12,101 nt of DNA from an uncultured Dialister sp. (lineage in GTDB: Bacteria; Bacillota; Negativicutes; Veillonellales; Dialisteraceae): assembly GCA_900545785.1 (NCBI GenBank), contig URAA01000039.1, positions 1-12,101 of the forward strand, read 5' to 3'. The translations under genes and the position numbers were made by a program. Shown here piece after piece: positions 6,323-12,101 of this stretch (its first letter is position 1; the number at the start of each line of letters is the position of its first letter). Below the pieces are notes generated by a model that had not been told where the DNA came from, ran no database searches, and saw nothing but the letters and a program-made list of their open reading frames with translations.

Positions 6323-8271
6323 TAGAGATCCAAATTTTGTACATTTTGCGCATTTTCTTCAATAAATTTGCGGCGCGGCTCCACTTTATCCCCCATAAGG
6401 ACGGTAAACAGATGATCTGCTTCCACCGCATCCGTCAGCTTCACTCTCAACATGACCCGCTGTTCAGGATTCATGGTGGTGTCCCAGAGCTGCTCCGGAT
6501 TCATTTCCCCCAGCCCTTTATAGCGCTGGATCGTAAGGCCGTCACGGCCGATTTCCTCTAATAGTTTATTTTGTTCCGCATCATCATAAGTGTAATATTT
6601 CTGTCTTCCCTTGCGCACCTGATAGAGCGGCGGTTGAGCAATATAGACATGTCCTTCCGTAACCAGAGGCTTCATATAGCGGTAGAAAAAGGTCAGAAGC
6701 AAAGTACGGATATGGGCTCCGTCCACATCGGCATCGGTCATGATGATAATTTTATAGTAACGGAGTTTGGTGATATCGAAATCTTCTCCCACGCCGGTTC
6801 CGAAAGCGGTGATCATGGTACGGATGGCTTCGGAATTCAGCACTCTGTCCAGTCTTGCTTTTTCTACATTGAGGATTTTTCCGCGAAGAGGAAGAATGGC
6901 CTGATACTTTCTGTCCCGTCCCGTTTTGGCAGATCCCCCTGCGGAGTCCCCTTCGACGATATATATTTCCGTCAGTTTGGGATCTCTTTCGGAACAATCC
7001 GCCAATTTGCCGGGAAGCCCCGATATTTCCAAAGAGTTTTTGCGCCGCGCCAGTTCTCTTGCTTTTCGTGATGCTTCTCTGGCACGGAAAGCGGAAATGG
7101 CTTTGGATACGATTTCTTTTGCATCTGCCGGATGTTCTTCCAGATAGGTACGGAGACCTTCTGCAACAATACCGTCCACCACGCCTTTGACTTCCAGATT
7201 TCCCAATTTTGTTTTTGTCTGCCCTTCAAACTGAGGATTCGGAACTTTCACGGAAAGAATGCAGGTCAGACCTTCTCTTACATCTTCGCCGGATAAATTG
7301 TCTTCATTCGGTTTCAATAAATTATTCGTCCGGGCATAGTCATTGATCGTTCTTGTGAGGGCATTTCTGAATCCCGTAAGATGCATGCCCCCCTCTATCG
7401 TGTTGATATCATTGACAAAGCTGTATACCGATTCGCTGAATCCTTTCTGATACTGCATGGCGATATCCACGATGACCTTATCTTTCTCTCCTTCAAAAGC
7501 AATGACTTCATCATGGAGCGTATCTTTGCCTTCATTTAAAAATTTGACAAATTCCGTGATCCCTCCGGCATAGCAGAATACTTCCTGCCTTTTAGCGCCG
7601 TCCCTGACATCGGTCAAAGTAATGGTAAGGCCTTTATTTAAAAATGCGAGTTCCCGCATGCGAATTTTTAATACATCAAATTCAAAATCCACACCTTCTT
7701 TGAATATCTCCGGATCGGGCTTAAAAGTCACTTCTGTGCCGGTTTCTTTTGTTTTTCCGTACGTCCGCATATGTTCGGTGACAATTCCCCGTTCCAGCTT
7801 CATCTCATGAAAACTGCCCTCTCTCCTGACAATGACTTTCGTCCATTCTGAAAGAGCATTGACGACGGAAATGCCGACACCGTGCAAACCACCCGAAATG
7901 GCATATCCGTCGCCGCCGAATTTACCGCCTGCATGAAGCACAGTCAAAACGACTTCCATGGCGGGTTTTCCCGTTTCATGCATGCCCGTCGGTATACCGC
8001 GGCCGTTATCCACGACAGTACAGCTTCCGTCATCATTCAAAGTAATTTCTATATGGGTGCAAAATCCTGCCAAAGCTTCGTCGATACTGTTATCCACCAC
8101 TTCATAGACCAAATGGTGCAGCCCTCTTGATGATGTCGATCCTATGTACATGCCCGGACGGAGACGGACCGCCTCCAGACCTTCCAGTACCCGTATGTCT
8201 TTTGCTCCGTAATTTTCACTGCCGTGTTCTTCTTCATGGGCTGCCTGTATTGCATGAATGTTTTCGCTCAT
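6322..8271 (-). CDS. gyrB: DNA gyrase subunit B
   Basis: GyrB is the ATPase subunit of DNA gyrase (A2B2), which introduces negative supercoils ahead of replication and transcription. The 649 residues are the usual length for GyrB without the roughly 170-residue insertion of the enterobacterial enzyme. The GHKL ATPase domain shows YEVVDNSIDEA (catalytic E57, Mg-binding N61), DNGRGIP (88-94) and GGLHGVGISVVNALS (from 127). The transducer domain has QTKTKLG (351-357, ATP-contacting Lys in QTK). TOPRIM shows EGDSAGG (440-446), PLRGKILNVEKAR and DADVDGAH (513-520). The tail has QRYKGLGEMNPEQLWDTTM and ends in NLDL, which favours GyrB over ParE. A textbook AAGGAG (8277-8282) precedes the ATG. Unusually, gyrA, recF and dnaA are not adjacent. 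Confidence 0.98.
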   Translation of the reverse strand: MSENIHAIQAAHEEEHGSENYGAKDIRVLEGLEAVRLRPGMYIGSTSSRGLHHLVYEVVDNSIDEALAGFCTHIEITLNDDGSCTVVDNGRGIPTGMHETGKPAMEVVLTVLHAGGKFGGDGYAISGGLHGVGISVVNALSEWTKVIVRREGSFHEMKLERGIVTEHMRTYGKTKETGTEVTFKPDPEIFKEGVDFEFDVLKIRMRELAFLNKGLTITLTDVRDGAKRQEVFCYAGGITEFVKFLNEGKDTLHDEVIAFEGEKDKVIVDIAMQYQKGFSESVYSFVNDINTIEGGMHLTGFRNALTRTINDYARTNNLLKPNEDNLSGEDVREGLTCILSVKVPNPQFEGQTKTKLGNLEVKGVVDGIVAEGLRTYLEEHPADAKEIVSKAISAFRAREASRKARELARRKNSLEISGLPGKLADCSERDPKLTEIYIVEGDSAGGSAKTGRDRKYQAILPLRGKILNVEKARLDRVLNSEAIRTMITAFGTGVGEDFDITKLRYYKIIIMTDADVDGAHIRTLLLTFFYRYMKPLVTEGHVYIAQPPLYQVRKGRQKYYTYDDAEQNKLLEEIGRDGLTIQRYKGLGEMNPEQLWDTTMNPEQRVMLRVKLTDAVEADHLFTVLMGDKVEPRRKFIEENAQNVQNLDL

Positions 8272-8329
8272 ATAGTCTCCTTAAAAATGTAAAAGCTGTT
8301 TTCGCCGATATGAATCTGCTATTCTTTAT

Positions 8330-8358
8330 ATAATACTTATATAGCAATTATATCACAA
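8330..8358 (-). promoter_or_regulatory. Overlapping promoters of gyrB
   Basis: Two overlapping minus-strand signals are visible. One is an extended -10, TGATATAAT (8355-8347), starting transcription near 8340. The other is TTGTGA (8358-8353) with TATTAT (8335-8330) at exactly 17 bp, starting near 8323. Which one is used cannot be told from sequence. Confidence 0.6.
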
Positions 8359-8370
8359 AACAATTGTTTT
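8357..8370. promoter_or_regulatory. Perfect 14-bp palindrome at the gyrB promoter
   Basis: AAAACAATTGTTTT is self-complementary and touches the -35 element of gyrB. Just beyond it TCGATA occurs twice, at 8370-8375 and 8386-8391, 16 bp apart. The position suits an operator, but no regulator with this site is known to me. Confidence 0.4.
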
Positions 8371-8497
8371 CGATAGGTTATTTCATCGATAAGATCTGCT
8401 GTTTTCGCATTTTTACCTGAAAGGCTGCTTTACTTTTTATCCCTCTAAAATATTTTTTCTTTCAGAAACAGGTATGACCTTTCATTTTTATTTGATA

Positions 8498-8506
8498 TGC
8501 TAAAAT
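8498..8506 (+). promoter_or_regulatory. Extended -10 promoter of the GT51 gene
   Basis: TGCTAAAAT is an extended -10 (TGn plus a 5 of 6 match to TATAAT). No good -35 is seen. Transcription would start near 8513, about 28 bases before the ATG at 8541. Confidence 0.5.
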
Positions 8507-8540
8507 AAATAAAACGGTCGTATAAATAAATGAGGCATCA

Positions 8541-9416
8541 ATGAAAAAACTGTTGTTATTTCTTTTTATACTCACTCTTGCCGCTTACTGGGGTTACAGC
8601 CGGGGAGGCGAATACGGCAGAGGACATAATCCCGGGGCGTCCCCTTCCGTTGAGGAGAAAAATTCTTTTCCGACGGCTGACAATTTGTTGGATAAAATAA
8701 CGGATTTGGCCGGTTCTTTTACGGCCCGTTCCGCCGATTCTTCTACGAAAGAAAAAAGCGATTTTATCCGAGAATCCAAAGAATTTTTACAATCTGCCAA
8801 GGAAAGTTTTCGTCAGATTTTTCATTTCAAAGAAGCACTGGAATCCAAAATAGACAGAGATAATTTTGTCCCTGCCAAAGAAATACCGGATCTGATGAAA
8901 AAAGCAATTGTCGCCACGGAAGACCGCCGTTTCTATGATCACGGCGCCGTGGATTTGGTCGGTGTCGCAAGAGCTTTGGTCACCAATTATATTGCCGGCA
9001 AGACCGTGGAGGGGGGAAGCACCATTGCCCAGCAGACGGTGAAAAATATTTTCCTTTCCGATGAACGCACTCTTTCACGAAAAATCGAAGAGCTTGCTTT
9101 GGCGGTCCAATTGGAAAAATATTATTCAAAAGATCAGATTCTCGAATTATATCTGAACACCATTTATTTCGGCCACGGTGCTTACGGAATCAAAGAGGCC
9201 TGTGATACTTATTTCGGCAAAGAAGCGAAAGATTTGGACTTATCCCAATGTGCCATGCTTGCCGGACTCCCTCAAGCCCCCAATGCGTATGATCCGCTCA
9301 ATCATCCCGAGGAGGGCGCTCAAAGAATGACCGTCGTCCTTACCCTCATGGCACGGGAGGGATATATTACCCCGGAAGAGGCTGCCACGGCCGCTCTCGA
9401 TTTATGGCTTAAATAA
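8541..9416 (+). CDS. Monofunctional GT51 peptidoglycan glycosyltransferase
   Basis: The 291-residue protein would polymerise lipid II into glycan strands at the outer face of the cytoplasmic membrane. An N-terminal hydrophobic segment (3-18) is a membrane anchor. About 95 residues of polar linker follow, then the GT51 domain from about 110: KAIVATEDRRFYDHG (121-135, catalytic E127), GGSTIAQQTVKN (158-169), RKIEE (180-184), LELYLNTIYFGHGAYGI (201-217), YFGK and LSQCAMLAGLPQAPNAYDP (234-252). No penicillin-binding transpeptidase domain follows, so it resembles MtgA-type enzymes, although the motifs are close to those of class A PBPs. GAGG at short distance marks the start. It is divergent from gyrB and ends at a shared terminator. 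MtgA/SgtB-type naming cannot be settled without a tree. Confidence 0.92.
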   Translation: MKKLLLFLFILTLAAYWGYSRGGEYGRGHNPGASPSVEEKNSFPTADNLLDKITDLAGSFTARSADSSTKEKSDFIRESKEFLQSAKESFRQIFHFKEALESKIDRDNFVPAKEIPDLMKKAIVATEDRRFYDHGAVDLVGVARALVTNYIAGKTVEGGSTIAQQTVKNIFLSDERTLSRKIEELALAVQLEKYYSKDQILELYLNTIYFGHGAYGIKEACDTYFGKEAKDLDLSQCAMLAGLPQAPNAYDPLNHPEEGAQRMTVVLTLMAREGYITPEEAATAALDLWLK

Positions 9417-9432
9417 TCTCAATTTCCGACAA

Positions 9433-9468
9433 AAAAAGCATCTCAAGATTGATCAAGAGATGCTTTTT
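9433..9468. terminator. Bidirectional terminator between the GT51 and Dcu genes
   Basis: A perfect 12-bp stem (9433-9444 with 9457-9468, AAAAAGCATCTC/GAGATGCTTTTT) has a 12-base loop that itself contains TTGATCAA. T runs flank it on both strands (5 on plus, 7 on minus). Confidence 0.9.
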
Positions 9469-9482
9469 CATTATGCAAATAA

Positions 9483-10823
9483 TTACAGGATCGCATGAGC
9501 GACGATGAAACTCATGATGCAGGCACAGGTGACGCCCACAAGACCGGGAAGCATGAAACTGTGGTTCAATACGAATTTGCCGATCCTTGTCGTACCGGAG
9601 CGATCGAAACCGATGCAGGCCAGATCGGAAGGATAGGTAGGAAGGAAGAAATAACCGTAGCAGGCAGGAATGAAAGACATCACCATCACAGGATCCATAC
9701 CCACTCCGAGTGCCATGGGCATGACGATGGCCACAGCGGCACCTTGGGAGTTAACCAGTTTAGAAGTGAAAAATAATACGATTGCATAGGTCCAAGGGTG
9801 CTCTGTAACGACGGTTCCCAAAAATTCTTTTAATACGCCCATATGATTGGCAAAGTAAGTATCTGCCATCCATGCCACGCCGTAAACGGAAACGAGAGCT
9901 ACCACACCTGCACGGAATACTTGGCTGTTTCCCACTTCTTTTGCTTTCGTTCCGCAGAAGAACAAAATGACGGCAGAAACAAAAAGCATCACCATCTGTA
10001 TCACCGTAGTCATGGAAATGGCCGCCATTTTTCCTTTTGCATTCGGGAAATGAGGGAGCAAATCCGGGAAATTGCCCAAGACGGCAATAAGAATAATCCC
10101 CACAAGGAAAATAATGGTCGCCCGATAATAAGAAGACGGAAGTTCACGGCCCTGCAATGTTTCATTATCCCCGTAAACATATTGTTTCTGCTCCGGATCA
10201 CTGATCATTTCTTGGAAAGCTTCATCCTTTTCCAAATCTTTTCCTCTTTTGTAGCTTATAAGAGCTGCACAGAGAACACCGAAGAGCGTCCCCGGAATGG
10301 ATACGGCAAGAATTTGAAGGAGAGAATAATTTTGTCCTGCCGCCGCCATAAATCCAACGATGGAAACGACGGCTACCGATACGGGAGAAGCGGAGATCCC
10401 CATCTGGGATGCAATGGATGAAACCGCCATAGGTCTTTCGGGGCGGATGTTCTGTTTGATAGAGATATCATAAATAATGGGAAACATCGTATAAACCACA
10501 TGCCCCGTCCCGCAAAGGACCGTCAGAAACCAAGTGGTGACCGGTGCAAGGATGGTAATATGTTTCGGATTGTTGCGGAGAAATTTCTCGGCATATTTGA
10601 GCATAACCGTAAGTCCGCCGGAAGTTTGCAAAAAACCCGCACAAGTCACGACGGCCAAAATGGTGAGCATAACGCCGATGGGCGGTGTCCCCGGTTTATA
10701 GTGGAAAATAAAAGTGTAAATCATGAGACCGATGCCGCTGATAGCAGCCAGCCCGATTCCTCCGTGACGAATCCCCAAAAAGAGGCATGCCAGAAGAACG
10801 ATAAAACCAAGTACCATTTCCAT
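9483..10823 (-). CDS. Anaerobic C4-dicarboxylate transporter, DcuA/DcuB family
   Basis: The 446-residue, highly hydrophobic protein has the length of DcuB and its typical blocks: FLGIRHGGIGLAAISGIG (15-32), GTGHVVYTMFPIIYDISIKQNIRPERPMAVSSIASQMGISASPVSVA (105-151), the later SKLVNSQGAAVAIVMPMALGVGMDP and the YFFLPTYPSDLACIGFDRSGTTRIG stretch. Dcu carriers exchange fumarate, malate or aspartate for succinate, or move succinate, across the cytoplasmic membrane in anaerobes. DcuA and DcuB cannot be told apart here. A central loop (about 190-230) is hydrophilic. Two in-frame ATGs lie close together; AGGGAG (10833-10838) sits 9 bases before the first, so 10823 is chosen. No fumarase, fumarate reductase or DcuSR-like regulator is adjacent. 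Confidence 0.93.
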   Translation of the reverse strand: MEMVLGFIVLLACLFLGIRHGGIGLAAISGIGLMIYTFIFHYKPGTPPIGVMLTILAVVTCAGFLQTSGGLTVMLKYAEKFLRNNPKHITILAPVTTWFLTVLCGTGHVVYTMFPIIYDISIKQNIRPERPMAVSSIASQMGISASPVSVAVVSIVGFMAAAGQNYSLLQILAVSIPGTLFGVLCAALISYKRGKDLEKDEAFQEMISDPEQKQYVYGDNETLQGRELPSSYYRATIIFLVGIILIAVLGNFPDLLPHFPNAKGKMAAISMTTVIQMVMLFVSAVILFFCGTKAKEVGNSQVFRAGVVALVSVYGVAWMADTYFANHMGVLKEFLGTVVTEHPWTYAIVLFFTSKLVNSQGAAVAIVMPMALGVGMDPVMVMSFIPACYGYFFLPTYPSDLACIGFDRSGTTRIGKFVLNHSFMLPGLVGVTCACIMSFIVAHAIL

Positions 10824-10879
10824 AAGTAAAATCTCCCTCGCTAATAGTGTATGCTATATAACTCTTCAGCATGACTTAA

Positions 10880-10907
10880 AGTATACAACTATCATTTTAA
10901 ATAGCAA
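10880..10907 (-). promoter_or_regulatory. Probable promoter of the Dcu gene
   Basis: On the minus strand TTGCTA (10907-10902) and TATACT (10885-10880) are separated by 16 bp. Transcription would start near 10873, giving a leader of about 50 bases. Spacing is one short of the ideal and the area is AT-rich, so this is tentative. Confidence 0.45.
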
Positions 10908-10984
10908 ATATTTATTTCTCATAGAAATCAAGGCGTATCATGATTTATTTTCATCTTTATATGATTTTATATCCGTACCAATTT

Positions 10985-11090
10985 TTATTTTTCTTCCTTT
11001 TCCTCTTCTTTCATCCCCTTATTTCCGATAAAATTTCATCGTATCCGTCATCTGTGATCAAATGCATCTGCTCATGAACACCTCCGCAAA
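10985..11090 (-). other. Cluster of three overlapping micro-ORFs in a 420-base gap
   Basis: On the minus strand GGAGG (11085-11081) stands 5 bases before ATG at 11075, which opens a five-residue frame (MSRCI, stop at 11058). Overlapping it, an ATG at 11067 opens 18 residues (MHLITDDGYDEILSEIRG, stop at 11011). That stop overlaps an ATG at 11014 for nine residues (MKEEEKEEK, stop at 10985). The strong ribosome-binding site and overlapping stop/start junctions resemble translational coupling, but no family is recognisable. It may be a leader, a gene remnant or chance. The rest of the 10824-11244 gap holds the Dcu promoter and a terminator. Confidence 0.25.
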
Positions 11091-11118
11091 ATAAGTGTCA
11101 CAAAAGAGATCCGATAAA

Positions 11119-11170
11119 AAAACGGAGCGGCTTCCCTTTCTTAAAAATAAGGAAATCACCGTTCCGTTTT
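11119..11170 (-). terminator. Terminator of the antiporter gene
   Basis: The outer arms 11119-11130 and 11159-11170 (AAAACGGA...TCCGTTTT with inner CGG/CCG) pair over 12 positions. A looser inner stem (TTTC/GAAA) lies within. On the minus strand a run of seven T follows. It lies about 75 bases after the antiporter stop. Confidence 0.8.
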
Positions 11171-11244
11171 CAATACGATTCACCTTCCGTCAGCCGCCGT
11201 GACTCAGGAGAATACCGACAGATAATGAATTATATTTTCCCTCT

Positions 11245-12101
11245 TCACCGATCGCCCATATAGAGCAAATCACCTTTTTTCAATACTGTTTCTCCGTTGG
11301 GAATGACTACTTCTCCGTTCCGCAGAATCAAAATGATCAAACTGCCCGATAAAGAAATATCCGACAATTTCCGGTTTACCCATTCATCATCTTCCGTTAT
11401 TTCTCTTTCATACAAATTGATTCCGCTCACCTGTCCGCCTTCTCTGCCGCTCAGGATAAGCGTATCCCCCGCCTCAAGGACGGTGTCTCCCTTAGGGATC
11501 AGTTTTAAATTATTTCTGAGAATCAGAACAAGAATGGATTCCGGCGGAAGTACGATGGATGACAGGGATTTTCCCTCCCAGACATGCCCCTTTTGTAAAG
11601 TAAAACGCAAAAACTGGACCGGCACTTCTTCCGTATAGTCGTTAAATGTTTTTAAGACATCGCCCTCTTCGTCAATCATATCCAGCGCTTTTGCCACCTG
11701 AGGCAAGAGCGTTCCCTGTACCAGAATGGAAAATAAAACGATGAAGAAAACGATATGGAAAATATCATTGGTGAGAACCGCCGTACCGGTCATTGCCATG
11801 ATGGCAAAAACGATGGATGCCGCACCGCGCATACCCGACCACGCCACAAATAATTGCTGCCGGAAAGAACAACGGAAGGGCGTCAGTATAGAAAATACCG
11901 CTAACGGACGCGCTACAAAAGTCAGGAAAAGGGCGATCCAGAGAGCCGTTCCCGTTACATCCGGAAGCTGGGACGGAAAGGACAGAAGTCCCAAAAGGAA
12001 AAAGAGGAACATCTGCATCAATGTAGTCAGGCCGCCCAAGAAATCAATTACATTTTTCTTATTCGGAAGTTTTGTATTTCCTAAGATGATACCGGCGATA
12101 T
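11245..12101 (-). CDS. NhaP2-type cation/proton antiporter, 3' part (runs off the window)
   Basis: The frame is open to the right edge, so about 285 C-terminal residues are visible and the start lies outside. The first visible residues read IAGIILGNTKLPNKKNVIDF, and GLTTLMQMFLFFLLGLL, FVARPLAVF and WSGMRGAASIVFAI follow. These are the last membrane helices of the CPA1 NhaP2/CvrA group, which exchange K+ or Na+ for H+. After the membrane part come two RCK_C (TrkA-C)-like modules: one around GHVWEGKSLSSIVLPPESILVLILRN...GDTLILSG, the other around DEWVNRKLSDISLSGSLIILILRNGEVVIPNGETVLKKGDLLYMGD. Such domains sense ligands and gate the transporter. An apparent start at 12039 is a TTG inside the conserved membrane region and is not real. 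The gene ends at TGA (11245) before a terminator. Confidence 0.88.
   Translation of the reverse strand, partial: IAGIILGNTKLPNKKNVIDFLGGLTTLMQMFLFFLLGLLSFPSQLPDVTGTALWIALFLTFVARPLAVFSILTPFRCSFRQQLFVAWSGMRGAASIVFAIMAMTGTAVLTNDIFHIVFFIVLFSILVQGTLLPQVAKALDMIDEEGDVLKTFNDYTEEVPVQFLRFTLQKGHVWEGKSLSSIVLPPESILVLILRNNLKLIPKGDTVLEAGDTLILSGREGGQVSGINLYEREITEDDEWVNRKLSDISLSGSLIILILRNGEVVIPNGETVLKKGDLLYMGDR

Noticed and set aside
9843..10421. 192-codon plus-strand open frame opposite the Dcu gene
   Set aside because: It is antisense to a clear transporter gene and has a His/Arg/Asn-rich translation typical of the complement of a membrane-protein gene.
10918..10931. FNR-like site (CTCAT-N4-ATCAA) upstream of the Dcu gene
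   Set aside because: Only one half-site matches TTGAT well; the other matches at 3 of 5 positions, too weak to call even though FNR control of dcu genes is known in other bacteria.
12037..12039. Start codon for a complete 264-residue protein at 12039
   Set aside because: The codon is TTG (Leu) within the conserved NhaP2 membrane region; the frame stays open to the window edge, so the gene is partial.
1..12101. CRISPR arrays, tRNA, rRNA, insertion sequences or phage genes
   Set aside because: No regularly spaced repeats, cloverleaf sequences, transposase or integrase motifs, or phage structural genes were found on either strand.

Overview
The window looks like a piece of a Negativicutes chromosome (Firmicutes with a Gram-negative style envelope), most likely a Dialister/Veillonellaceae-type anaerobe. 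The main clue is the gene at 1901-3136. It encodes an OmpM-type porin: signal peptide, one S-layer-homology (SLH) domain, a coiled coil, then a beta-barrel ending in an aromatic residue, an architecture typical of diderm Firmicutes. A Dcu-type C4-dicarboxylate carrier and a stand-alone lactate-utilisation (LUD) protein also fit an anaerobe that handles dicarboxylic acids. The genus is an inference; no rRNA is present to settle it.

Layout from left to right: a DUF805 membrane protein with an unassigned N-terminal domain (+); a DnaQ-like DEDDh exonuclease (-); the SLH porin (-), with a long leader that can fold; a divergent LUD-domain protein (+); a two-gene operon of a site-2-protease-like M50 metalloprotease followed by a TRIC/UPF0126 membrane protein (-); an orphan HicB-like protein (-); gyrB (-); a divergent stand-alone GT51 peptidoglycan glycosyltransferase (+); a Dcu carrier (-); a roughly 420-base gap with a promoter, a terminator and three tiny overlapping reading frames; and the 3' part of an NhaP2-type cation/proton antiporter (-), which runs off the right edge.

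Most units are single genes with their own promoter and hairpin terminator. All three convergent gene pairs share a bidirectional hairpin (973-1002, 4108-4133, 9433-9468). The common themes are the envelope (porin, glycosyltransferase, M50 protease) and membrane transport (Dcu, TRIC, NhaP2), with one essential replication gene, gyrB, standing away from its usual dnaA/recF/gyrA neighbours.

I see no prophage, insertion sequence, CRISPR array, tRNA or rRNA, and no obvious new multi-gene system. The features most worth a second look are the foldable porin leader, the HicB protein without HicA and with a basic tail in place of a DNA-binding domain, the unassigned N-terminal domain on the DUF805 protein, the perfect palindrome at the gyrB promoter, and the micro-ORF cluster upstream of the Dcu gene.
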